Under the pieces are notes generated by a model that saw only the letters and a list, made by a program, of their open reading frames with translations, did no database searches and was not told the DNA's origin. A stretch of 64,000 nt of DNA from Flavobacterium succinicans (GTDB taxonomy: Bacteria > Bacteroidota > Bacteroidia > Flavobacteriales > Flavobacteriaceae). Positions 41,990 through 50,383 of this stretch are shown here, one piece after another. The position numbers were made by a program, and so were the translations under genes. Each line of letters begins with the position of its first letter. Within the stretch, counting starts at the first letter, position 1. Where the stretch lies: the NCBI RefSeq assembly GCF_001662485.1, contig NZ_JMTM01000035.1:124001-188000 (forward strand), read 5' to 3'.

Positions 41990-42643
41990 ATGACCAAACA
42001 GGAGCGCGTAACATTTGTTATAAATACGTTAAAAGAATTATACCCAACGATTCCGATTCCCTTAGATCACAAGGATCCGTACACTTTATTGGTTGCTGTT
42101 TTGCTCTCGGCGCAATGCACAGATGTTCGGGTGAACCAAATTACACCGCTGCTGTTTGCTAAAGCAGATAATCCGTATGATATGGTGAAATTATCGGTAG
42201 AAGAGATTCAGGACATCATTCGACCTTGTGGTTTATCGCCTATGAAATCGAAGGGAATTTATGGTTTGTCTGAGATTTTAATTGAAAAATATAACGGTGA
42301 GGTGCCACAGAGTTTTGAAGCGCTAGAGGAATTGCCAGCTGTAGGGCACAAAACGGCTAGTGTGGTGATGTCGCAAGCTTTTGGCGTACCTGCATTTCCG
42401 GTAGACACGCACATTCACCGCTTGATGTACCGATGGAATCTGAGCAATGGAAAGAATGTAGTTCAGACCGAGAAGGATGCCAAGCGCTTGTTTCCTGAGG
42501 CGCTTTGGAATGACTTGCATCTGCAAATTATTTGGTATGGCAGAGAATATTCGCCTGCGAGAGGTTGGGATTTGGAGAAAGATAGTATTACCAAAACCAT
42601 TGGTCGAAAATCTGTTATTGAAGCTTATTATAAAGGAAAGTAA
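41990..42643 (+). CDS. nth: Endonuclease III homologue without the 4Fe-4S cluster
   Basis: The 217-residue DNA glycosylase has the helix-hairpin-helix LEELPAVGHKTASVV with the catalytic Lys, and the catalytic Asp in FPVDTHIHRL. It removes oxidised pyrimidines. The C-terminal CX6CX2CX5C cluster motif of E. coli Nth is absent: the tail reads YSPARGWDLEKDSITKTIG and has no Cys at all. Either this is a cluster-free branch or a cluster loss in this lineage. Confidence 0.93.
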   Translation: MTKQERVTFVINTLKELYPTIPIPLDHKDPYTLLVAVLLSAQCTDVRVNQITPLLFAKADNPYDMVKLSVEEIQDIIRPCGLSPMKSKGIYGLSEILIEKYNGEVPQSFEALEELPAVGHKTASVVMSQAFGVPAFPVDTHIHRLMYRWNLSNGKNVVQTEKDAKRLFPEALWNDLHLQIIWYGREYSPARGWDLEKDSITKTIGRKSVIEAYYKGK

Positions 42644-42670
42644 AGTTTGTCATTACATGTAAGGCAAAAA

Positions 42671-42700
42671 AAGCCCAAAATCCAGCTTGATTTTGGGCTT
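42671..42700. terminator. Terminator after nth
   Basis: A perfect 12-bp stem AAGCCCAAAATC/GATTTTGGGCTT with a 6-nt loop, A-rich before and T-rich after. It serves nth and possibly the convergent small gene. Confidence 0.85.
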
Positions 42701-42739
42701 ATTCTTTTAGTGAAATACTAAAATTGTCTAATGCAATGC

Positions 42740-42883
42740 CTAATTGGCTATAATTTCAAAACTATTGGTCTTTGTTTTTAAGACAGCTAAGGCTTTGGAA
42801 TAATTTAAAAGAAAAGAAACTACTTCTTTTTTGGGTTTTAATTCTTTTGAAAATGCATTTTTTTTAGAGTAAATTTTGGCCAT
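42740..42883 (-). CDS. Small basic protein (47 aa) downstream of ECF sigma gene
   Basis: An ATG at 42881-42883 (minus) opens a 47-codon frame ending TAG at 42740. The protein is Lys-rich (MAKIYSKKNAFSKELKPKK, then EVVSFLLNYSKALAVLKT and FEIIAN), with amphipathic helix character. It lies 66 bp after the stop of the ECF sigma factor on the same strand, with no terminator between, and before the nth terminator. The composition is coding-like. Function unknown; it might modulate the sigma factor or be an independent small protein. Confidence 0.6.
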   Translation of the reverse strand: MAKIYSKKNAFSKELKPKKEVVSFLLNYSKALAVLKTKTNSFEIIAN

Positions 42884-42949
42884 GTAATTTAAATATAGTT
42901 AATGATAAGCTTGATATCATAAGACAACGGCAAAATTTACTGTTTAGTG

Positions 42950-43534
42950 TCAATTCGTTAAAATAATTTGATGTTTGTCGATAACTTTTCTCAAATTAAG
43001 CAACGCATAACGCATTCTTCCCAACGCTGTATTGATACTAACTCCTGTAATTTCAGAGATTTCTTTAAAACTCATATCTTGATACATACGCATCATCAAC
43101 ACTTCTTTTTGATCATCGGGTAATTCGTGGATGATGCGACGAAGGTCGATTTCGACTTGAGCGGCAATCAATTGGTTTTCGACAGTCAAAGAATCATCTG
43201 ACATTATTGAGAAAATTGAAAATTCTTCAGTTTCTCTATAAAGTGGCATTTTTTTGTTTTTTCTAAAATGGTCAATAATTAGATTGTGCGCAATGCGCAT
43301 CACCCATGGCAAAAATTTACCTTCTTCATTATAAGAAGTAGATTTTAACGTTCGGATTACTTTGATGAATGTATCTTGAAAAATATCATTCGCTACATCG
43401 CGATCTGGAATTTTGGAATATATGAATCCAAAAATTTTGGATTCATGGCGTTTGATTAATAGTTCTAGTGCTTTTTCGTTACCAGAAACATACTCTTGAA
43501 CTAAATACGCGTCGGTGAATTGATTATTAGCCAT
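42950..43534 (-). CDS. RNA polymerase sigma factor, sigma-70/ECF family
   Basis: The 194-residue protein has sigma region 2 (FGFIYSKIPDRDVANDIFQDTFIKVIRTL and WVMRIAHNLIIDHFRKNKKMP) and region 4 (LPDDQKEVLMMRMYQDMSFKEISEITGVSINTALGRMRYALLNLRK). No anti-sigma factor gene follows; only a 47-codon frame does. This fits the conserved non-envelope ECF group of Bacteroidota. Confidence 0.93.
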   Translation of the reverse strand: MANNQFTDAYLVQEYVSGNEKALELLIKRHESKIFGFIYSKIPDRDVANDIFQDTFIKVIRTLKSTSYNEEGKFLPWVMRIAHNLIIDHFRKNKKMPLYRETEEFSIFSIMSDDSLTVENQLIAAQVEIDLRRIIHELPDDQKEVLMMRMYQDMSFKEISEITGVSINTALGRMRYALLNLRKVIDKHQIILTN

Positions 43535-43627
43535 AGTCTTACCTTTTAGTTTAGTTTTAAATTTGGGGAAATTCTCTAAAAAGTAGTTTTAAACTATAGG
43601 CTTTATTGGTTTTGGTTAGTTAATGAA

Positions 43628-43659
43628 CAAATTTAACAAATAATTATCTTAATAAACAA
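43628..43659 (-). promoter_or_regulatory. Promoter of ECF sigma gene
   Basis: On the minus strand TTG (43657-43659) and TAAATTTG (43628-43635) are 21 bp apart, a good match to the Bacteroidota consensus TTG, 19-21 bp, TAnnTTTG. The 5' leader would be about 90 nt. Confidence 0.7.
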
Positions 43660-43707
43660 ATAAAAAATACAAAAATTAAGAATTATCATTAAATAAATAT
43701 AAGAAAA

Positions 43708-43739
43708 AAGCCTGAAATCTTAATAAAAAGATCAGGCTT
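43708..43739 (-). terminator. Terminator of the polysaccharide utilization operon
   Basis: A stem AAGCCTGA/TCAGGCTT, with T-rich DNA behind it on the minus strand. It lies about 65 bp beyond the stop of the last GH16 gene. Confidence 0.8.
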
Positions 43740-43803
43740 CCCTCATTCTTCGTTCTTAGATATCACTGTTTTTGGAGTAAAAGTTATTCGTTTAAAAAAA
43801 TAT

Positions 43804-44562
43804 TTATTGATATACTTTGATATAATCAATATAAAAATAGTCTGGTAGAGCCGCATCGTCTACAATTTGTCCGCCAAAATTACCACCAATCGCCAAATTG
43901 GCTAAGAAATAAAACGGTTGATTGTATGGCCAAGTGTTTTCGTTTTTTTCTTTAGGTTGAAAAGTGTAAGTCAATTGATTGTCTACATAAAAAGAAATCT
44001 TGTCCTTATCCCAATCGATGGCGTACAAATGATAACCTTTTTCTATATCGGGAACAGTTGTTTTCTTGGTGTTTATGGTGTTTCCGTGACTGTCTTGTGT
44101 GTGCAATGAATTGAATAAAACATGTGGTTCGCGGCCTATATACTCTAAAATATCAATTTCTCCACATTTTGGCCATCCTACTTCTTTGAAATTAGAACCT
44201 AACATCCAGAAGGCAGGCCACAAACCATTAGCTACAGGTAACTTGGCTCTGATCTCAAATCGCCCGTATTGGAATTCTTTTTTGTTTTTGGTATTGATTC
44301 GAGTTGAAGTATATTTACCATCTTCTTTTTTGGCTTTGATGACCAAATTTCCCTTCTCTAAAAAGTGATTCGAATCCGTATACAATTGTCGTTCGTTATT
44401 TCCCCAACCGCAATTCGGACAGCCGTCGCCAACTTCTATATTCCAAACTTTTGGGTCTAGCGTCTTTCCGCTAAAGTTCTCCTCCCAAACTAATTTTCGT
44501 TGCTTTTGTTGAGCAAAACTGCAACTTACCACTCCTACTATTAGGACTATATACTTTTTCAT
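43804..44562 (-). CDS. Glycoside hydrolase family 16 (laminarinase-type)
   Basis: The 252-residue enzyme has a signal peptide (SCSFAQ) and a GH16 jelly-roll with the catalytic EIDILE motif (E135 nucleophile, D137, E140 acid/base), preceded by NNERQLYTD and LWPAFWML. It is of the endo-beta-1,3-glucanase type (GH16_3 as a guess). A single domain with no lipobox, so likely periplasmic or secreted. Last gene of the locus. Confidence 0.93.
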   Translation of the reverse strand: MKKYIVLIVGVVSCSFAQQKQRKLVWEENFSGKTLDPKVWNIEVGDGCPNCGWGNNERQLYTDSNHFLEKGNLVIKAKKEDGKYTSTRINTKNKKEFQYGRFEIRAKLPVANGLWPAFWMLGSNFKEVGWPKCGEIDILEYIGREPHVLFNSLHTQDSHGNTINTKKTTVPDIEKGYHLYAIDWDKDKISFYVDNQLTYTFQPKEKNENTWPYNQPFYFLANLAIGGNFGGQIVDDAALPDYFYIDYIKVYQ

Positions 44563-44766
44563 CCCTGAAAATTTAATTTTTACTTACTGACTCTCAAAAG
44601 AGAACTTTTATTACTTTGAAGCGTTGATTTAAACTTGTATTTCAATTTTTTCAGGTATCCTCTCAGGAGAGTATACGTTCGAAGTAAAAAAAACACCATT
44701 AAAAATTGATTCATCTTGCAGCAGTAATGAAAACAAAATACAAGTTAAACCAACTACTATTATTAT

Positions 44767-47061
44767 TTAATTATTAAATTGAAAATCTGCTTGTACCGTT
44801 TGAGCTGAACTTCCGCCAACAAATACTTTAAAATCGCCAGCTTCAGCTTCCCATTTCGAATTGGCTGTATAGAATTCAATTGTTTTTTCATCAATGGTAA
44901 AAACTACTTTTTTAGATTCATTGGGCTGTAATTCTATCATTTCGAATCCTTTCAATTCTAAAACTGGTCGAGTTACACTAGCAAATAAATCCCTAATATA
45001 CATTTGAACTACTTCTTTTCCAGCAACTTTTCCAGAATTGGTAACTGTAATTGAAACTTCAATTTTACCATTTGTTTTAAATGAAGAAGATGACAACTTC
45101 AAATCTGAATAGTCAAATTTGGTATAACTCAATCCGTAGCCAAACGGATAAAGAGGCGTGTGTTTTTCATCGATATAATGCGACCAAAAAACACTTTCTG
45201 GTTCGTTTGCGGCTGGTCTTCCTGTATTTTTATGATTATAATAAATAGGAACTTGGGCTACATTTCTAGGAAAGGTCATGGGTAATTTTCCACTTGGATT
45301 GTAATCGCCATACAAAACTTGAGCGATTGCGTTTCCGCTTTGTGTTCCTAATTGCCAAGCCTCAACAATTGCTGGAATATGTTCGTCAGCCCAAGGCAAA
45401 GCCAACGGACGACCATTATTTAGCACTAAAACAATCTTTGGATTTACGGCATGAACCGCCTCAAGCAATTCTTGTTGCACACCAGGTAAACCAATGTCAG
45501 TTCTACTACGCCCTTCTCCAGATTGCAATCCATGTTCTCCAAGCACCATTATCACAACATCGGCATTTTTGGCTACTCTAATTGCTTCCTCAAAACCACT
45601 TTTATCTGTAGTATTGATTTTGGTTTCAAAAACAAATTTAGGTTCTCCCAAAGCTACATCAGCGCCTTTGGCATAGGTCAATTGATTGTCTTTGTAGGCT
45701 TGTAATCCCTCTAAAACAGAAACAGCAGTATTGTCATCGGCTGCAAGTCGCCAACTACCCAATGGACTTGTTTTATCAGCCGCGAGTGCTCCGATTAACG
45801 CTATTTTTTGTCCTGATTTCTTAAGTGGCAAAATCTCATCTTTGTTCTTTAATAATACAATTGATTTTTTGGCCATTTCTAAAACCTGCTGATGAAATTC
45901 TGGTTTACCAACAGTAGCTTTTTCATATTCCTCGTTGCAATATTTATAAGGATTATCAAATAATCCTAAAACATATTTGGTTCTCAAAATACGTTTTACA
46001 GCTTCATCGATGGTACTTTCTTTTACTTTTCCTTCGCGAACAAGTTGTACCAAATGCTCTACATAAGCACTAGATTCCATATCCATATCCGATCCTGCAT
46101 TGATAGCCAATTCGGCAGCATGTTTTAAATCTTTTGCGTAGCCATGCACTTGCATTTCCATAATTGATCCCCAATCAGACACCACAAAACCTTGAAATCC
46201 CCAATCACCCTTTAGAATTTTTCTTTGCAAATAAGTATTACCCGTTGCAGGAATTCCATCCAATTCGTTGAAAGAGTTCATAAAGGTTCTCACACCAGCA
46301 TCGACTGCGGCCTTGAAAGGAGGAAAAACGATATTTTGTAAAGTAGACTCACCAATATCTACCGTGTTATAGTCTCTGCCTGCTTCGGAAAAACCGTAGC
46401 CTGCAAAATGTTTAGCACAAGCTAAAATGTTTTTATTAGTACTTAAATCACCTTGAAAACCAAGCACTCTAGCCTTTGCGATCAAGCTTCCCAAATAGGT
46501 ATCTTCGCCAGCACCTTCCATTACTCTACCCCAACGTGCATCTCGAGATATATCTACCATTGGTGCAAACGTCCAATTGATTCCCACTGCTCCAGCCTCT
46601 TCAGCAGCCATAGCTGCCGATTGCTGAATGGCTTGTAAGTCCCAACTTGCCGATTCGGCCAACGGAATTGGACTAATGGTCTTATAGCCGTGAATTACGT
46701 CAAAACCAAATAGCAAAGGAATACCCAATCGGGTTTGTTCTACGGCAATTTTTTGTAGCGTTCGAACATCCTTTGCTCCTTTTACATTGAGCATCGAACC
46801 TACTAAACCTTTCTTTAAATCTTCGTATTTCTTAGCGGCTTGTCCTTCTTTTGGTGAAGGACCAGTAACATCCCAAAAACCATTGTATTGGTTTAACTGT
46901 CCAACTTTTTCCTCCAAAGTCATTTTCTTCAATAAAGAAGTAACTTTTTTATCCAAGCTAACTGCGGTGTAAACAGGTTTAGTTTGGGCAGTCATAGAAC
47001 CGAGATGCAAACCTGCAATAAGTAATGCCATTACAAGTTGTTTTTTGTTTGCTAGTATCAT
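44767..47061 (-). CDS. bglX: Glycoside hydrolase family 3 beta-glucosidase
   Basis: The 764-residue enzyme has a signal peptide (GSMTAQ), a TIM-barrel with the nucleophile D296 in VVSDWGSI and KHFAGYG, a C-terminal sandwich with acid/base segment (VLGEHGLQSGEGRSRTDIGLPG) and a fibronectin type III-like domain (SVFWSHYIDEKHTPLYPFGYGLSYT, then ITVTNSGKVAGKEVVQMYI). It would degrade short beta-glucan oligosaccharides to glucose in the periplasm. Third from the start of the enzyme set, between the two GH16 genes. Confidence 0.93.
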   Translation of the reverse strand: MILANKKQLVMALLIAGLHLGSMTAQTKPVYTAVSLDKKVTSLLKKMTLEEKVGQLNQYNGFWDVTGPSPKEGQAAKKYEDLKKGLVGSMLNVKGAKDVRTLQKIAVEQTRLGIPLLFGFDVIHGYKTISPIPLAESASWDLQAIQQSAAMAAEEAGAVGINWTFAPMVDISRDARWGRVMEGAGEDTYLGSLIAKARVLGFQGDLSTNKNILACAKHFAGYGFSEAGRDYNTVDIGESTLQNIVFPPFKAAVDAGVRTFMNSFNELDGIPATGNTYLQRKILKGDWGFQGFVVSDWGSIMEMQVHGYAKDLKHAAELAINAGSDMDMESSAYVEHLVQLVREGKVKESTIDEAVKRILRTKYVLGLFDNPYKYCNEEYEKATVGKPEFHQQVLEMAKKSIVLLKNKDEILPLKKSGQKIALIGALAADKTSPLGSWRLAADDNTAVSVLEGLQAYKDNQLTYAKGADVALGEPKFVFETKINTTDKSGFEEAIRVAKNADVVIMVLGEHGLQSGEGRSRTDIGLPGVQQELLEAVHAVNPKIVLVLNNGRPLALPWADEHIPAIVEAWQLGTQSGNAIAQVLYGDYNPSGKLPMTFPRNVAQVPIYYNHKNTGRPAANEPESVFWSHYIDEKHTPLYPFGYGLSYTKFDYSDLKLSSSSFKTNGKIEVSITVTNSGKVAGKEVVQMYIRDLFASVTRPVLELKGFEMIELQPNESKKVVFTIDEKTIEFYTANSKWEAEAGDFKVFVGGSSAQTVQADFQFNN

Positions 47062-47127
47062 AAGCGCGCTGTTAAAAAAATAGAAGATTGATAATGCATC
47101 AATCTTCTATTGGAATTAATTTTTTAA

Positions 47128-48768
47128 TTATTGGTATACTCTAATGTAATCCACTTCCATAGTTGCTTGCGTGAAAGCAGGATCAATTGTTCCTCCAAAA
47201 GTTCCGCCCATGGCAACATTTAGTATTAAGAAAAAGTCTTTATTGAAAGGAACAGAATTACTATTTGCAAATGAATGAAATAATTTATCATCTACATAAA
47301 ACTTTATCGAAGTTGCTGTCCAAATTGTTTTATACACATGAAATTCTGTTGTAGCATTGGCAATTGTTGTAGTATTTGTGTTCGCATTACCTCCAGAATT
47401 ACCTGGGAAATGTAAAGAACCATGAATCACATTTGGAGAATTTCCTCTATGTTCCATAAAATCGATTTCTCCACAAGCTGGCCAAGTGTTTGTTTTGTAA
47501 TCTGCTCCTAAAGACCATACTGCAGGCCAAGTTCCTGCACCTGCTGGCAATTTAGCTTTGAATTCAATTTTACCATACTTAAAGGCATACTTATCCTCGG
47601 ATTTCAAACGGGCTGATGTGTAACTAGAACCTTCTTTTTTAGCTGTGATTTTAAGCACACCTCCTTGTACAACAGCATTTGTCGCACTATTAGTATAGGT
47701 TTGAGCTTCATTATTACCCCAGCCGCCAGCACCTAAATCATACCCCCATTTGGTTGCGTCTGGAGCTCCATCTGCGTTGAACTCATCGGAGAATACTAAT
47801 TTAGTAAAATCGTCTGTAGGTGCTTGACTAGGCTTAGTAGTTGTAAAAGTTTGGTACCAGGCCAAATCAGTATTGTTGGCTTGTACAAAACGAACGGTCA
47901 TTCTATTATCTGTTATAGAAAGAATTTCGTACTGTGTAGTTCCTACATAATACCCCATGAATCCCCCATCAGAAAAATTCAAAACCGTGCCAGTTATTTT
48001 TGAAGCAACATTTGGGTTTTTGGAAATCACAGAAGTAGATGGTGCCAATGAAACAATCTTAGTTCCAGCGGTATTAAATGGTAAACATTGGTCATCTCCA
48101 CCATTGGTTCCACCACCTACACTTTTGTATGAGTTTTGAAAAAAAGTGTTCCCTTTATTATCCTGTTTGAACTCAATTTTACCATTAACCAAAGCAAAAG
48201 TATATTCTCCGTCATAGAAACAAGTAGACGCCTTTTCAAAAGCAGCAGCTTGATACCACTTTGGATAATAATTTTCATCGTTATTAGTACTATTTGGACC
48301 AACTCCTAAATGAGCTACTTCATTTGCTGCTATATACCATTTTTTTCCAGCAGCTGTTCCTCCTGTTAGGAAGTTAGTAGATTTTAGGTCATTGAAATTA
48401 CTGAATACTTTAACTTCTACTACAGTTGAAGAACTAACGCCTCCCTTACCATTAGCGATAACGGTAACATTGTAAGTATTCACTCCAACTGCTGCGAAAC
48501 CATGTTCCGTAACACCCGAAGGAGATACTTCTGAAAGTCCATCACCAAAAACAAATTTATAGCTGATGGCATTATCGGCTTTTGCCGTAAATTTCACTTT
48601 ACCTGATCCATCTCCATTAGGAGCCTGTACAGTCTTACCAACGATATCAAACGTTACGACTAAGTTGGTAGGCGTATCCAAAGAGCCGAACTCTACATTA
48701 TCGTTTTGACAATTGACCATCATAAGGAGGAAAAAAGTCGCTGTTATATATTTTAATATATTTTTCAT
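47128..48768 (-). CDS. GH16 beta-glucanase lipoprotein with PKD-like and unknown domains
   Basis: A 546-residue protein from the ATG at 48768 (MKNILKYI); a longer frame from 48828 would overlap the upstream gene and hide the lipobox (MMVNCQND, C20). A PKD-like domain (about 40-120, FVFGDGLSEVSP) is followed by an intermediate domain (about 130-300, with YYPKWYQAAAFEKASTCFYDG) and a C-terminal GH16 with catalytic EIDFMEHRG. It is probably displayed at the cell surface, making the first endo-cuts in beta-1,3-glucan. Confidence 0.9.
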   Translation of the reverse strand: MKNILKYITATFFLLMMVNCQNDNVEFGSLDTPTNLVVTFDIVGKTVQAPNGDGSGKVKFTAKADNAISYKFVFGDGLSEVSPSGVTEHGFAAVGVNTYNVTVIANGKGGVSSSTVVEVKVFSNFNDLKSTNFLTGGTAAGKKWYIAANEVAHLGVGPNSTNNDENYYPKWYQAAAFEKASTCFYDGEYTFALVNGKIEFKQDNKGNTFFQNSYKSVGGGTNGGDDQCLPFNTAGTKIVSLAPSTSVISKNPNVASKITGTVLNFSDGGFMGYYVGTTQYEILSITDNRMTVRFVQANNTDLAWYQTFTTTKPSQAPTDDFTKLVFSDEFNADGAPDATKWGYDLGAGGWGNNEAQTYTNSATNAVVQGGVLKITAKKEGSSYTSARLKSEDKYAFKYGKIEFKAKLPAGAGTWPAVWSLGADYKTNTWPACGEIDFMEHRGNSPNVIHGSLHFPGNSGGNANTNTTTIANATTEFHVYKTIWTATSIKFYVDDKLFHSFANSNSVPFNKDFFLILNVAMGGTFGGTIDPAFTQATMEVDYIRVYQ

Positions 48769-48781
48769 TTTTTGAATAATT

Positions 48782-50371
48782 TTAGTTGGATTGTTTGATG
48801 TCGTCAAGGTAATACGTAGCTCCCGCACCAGCTACACCAAAATCAGGAAATAAAGCTATTAGATTATAGGTCTTTGAAGCGTCATATTTTCCTGCCAAAT
48901 CGAAAGTTAACACTTCCCAAGCATTAGCAACTGTAGTAGTTGCAGGAACTTCGAAATTAATTCCTGAATTGGATTTGTCTTCCATTTTGAAAAGAATTTG
49001 TGCTCCTACTTTAGGTGACCAAACGGTAATTTTCATTTTTGTTCCTTTTGAGAAATCAATTTTTGTATCTAAAAGTAGTGTTGCACCTGCCCAGGTTTGT
49101 GCACCAGATGGTTTTTCCATTTTTAGCACTTTGCTCGAAACATTGCTACCAGAAGGATTTGGATTTGCGATTACAGTCGCTTTATCTTCCATTCCGCCAA
49201 AACCAGTCCATGCGTAAGTTAATGAAGTCGATTCAAAATCAATCGGAAATTGTAATAATGCTGATGGCGATTTATAGAAATAAATATTGTCTATAAACAC
49301 TGAGCCTTTAGCCCATGGCGTTCCAACAAATTTCAATTGAAAAATATCGGCTACTGTCAATCCCTGACTAGTAAAGGCTGAAATTGGAATATCAATACTT
49401 GTCCATTGATTGGCTACAAGATCTTTAACCACTGGTTTTTCTCCATTGGTTTTACTGATCAATGAGGTTTCAATTTTAGCCAAATCTGCTGTCCATACAT
49501 CCATGTGAATGAATTCCATTCCTGATACGTTGATCGATGTTCCATCAGCTAGAGCAATTCCTTGGTAACTCAAATTGATATAATTTAGCATTTTATCGCC
49601 ATTCAAATCAAATTCAGCCCAACTACTACCCTGACCTGCTTGCCCCCAATCTGGGAAGAAATTAGTTCCAGCCACGTTAGTATATTTTGATCCGTAAAGC
49701 GAAATCACATCAGAGGCTTGTCTGCTTGGTGGTGTAGGTGCCGAGGCATTGGGTCTATTTACAACTGTGACTTTAAAATCTGTTGAATATTCTGTAGTTT
49801 TTACAGCTGCACTTTTAGAAACCACACGAATTTTATAAACTCCCGCAGCTTGATAGGTATACGAAATCGATTCTCCGTTATTCACCGAAATTGGATCTGG
49901 TTTTCCAGCTTCTCCAAAATATACGTCATAAAACAATGCGAAATCGGCAGTTGCTTTTACTGTAACTTTTTTAGAAACCGTCAAATCATTTTCTATAGTA
50001 ACCACAAGATTTTCTGGTGCTCTAAAGGCCACTACTACTTTTTGGATCACTTCTGTTCTTTTCCCATCTATGGTTGTACCAACAATTTTGGCATCATAAA
50101 CTCCTTCTTTATAAACATGATCTACAGTACCCCCTGGAGAAACGTATCCTGGAGTAGTTGTCCCATCACCATAAAAAATTTCATAACGAGTAACCCCTTC
50201 TCCTTTTGGCAAGAAAGTAACTTTTCCAGTATTATCTTGTGTAACTGTTGTTAAAGCAGCTATATTACTAGGAGCAGCGACACTACTCACATCTATAAGG
50301 TCATTTTCGTTAGAGCAGCTTACTCCTAAAATAAGCGCTAACATGCTTAGTATATATACTATTTTTTTCAT
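48782..50371 (-). CDS. Surface glycan-binding lipoprotein with PKD-like domains
   Basis: The 529-residue protein has a lipobox (LGVSCSNE, C20), then two to three PKD-like beta-sandwiches (for example EIFYGDGTTTPGYVSPGG, DVYFGEAGKPDPISVNNGESISY), and a C-terminal beta-rich domain (about 215-529) that reads like carbohydrate-binding modules (NYINLSYQGIALADGTSIN, EVPATTTVANAWEVLTFDLAGKYD). It sits in the SusE/SusF position directly after SusD, so it is likely the surface glycan-binding protein of the locus. Confidence 0.85.
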   Translation of the reverse strand: MKKIVYILSMLALILGVSCSNENDLIDVSSVAAPSNIAALTTVTQDNTGKVTFLPKGEGVTRYEIFYGDGTTTPGYVSPGGTVDHVYKEGVYDAKIVGTTIDGKRTEVIQKVVVAFRAPENLVVTIENDLTVSKKVTVKATADFALFYDVYFGEAGKPDPISVNNGESISYTYQAAGVYKIRVVSKSAAVKTTEYSTDFKVTVVNRPNASAPTPPSRQASDVISLYGSKYTNVAGTNFFPDWGQAGQGSSWAEFDLNGDKMLNYINLSYQGIALADGTSINVSGMEFIHMDVWTADLAKIETSLISKTNGEKPVVKDLVANQWTSIDIPISAFTSQGLTVADIFQLKFVGTPWAKGSVFIDNIYFYKSPSALLQFPIDFESTSLTYAWTGFGGMEDKATVIANPNPSGSNVSSKVLKMEKPSGAQTWAGATLLLDTKIDFSKGTKMKITVWSPKVGAQILFKMEDKSNSGINFEVPATTTVANAWEVLTFDLAGKYDASKTYNLIALFPDFGVAGAGATYYLDDIKQSN

Positions 50372-50383
50372 CGTTTTTATGTT

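Noticed and set aside
49850-50254. Plus-strand open frame of 134 codons
   Set aside because: Antisense to the PKD glycan-binding lipoprotein, rich in Ile, Asn and Cys without domain pattern.
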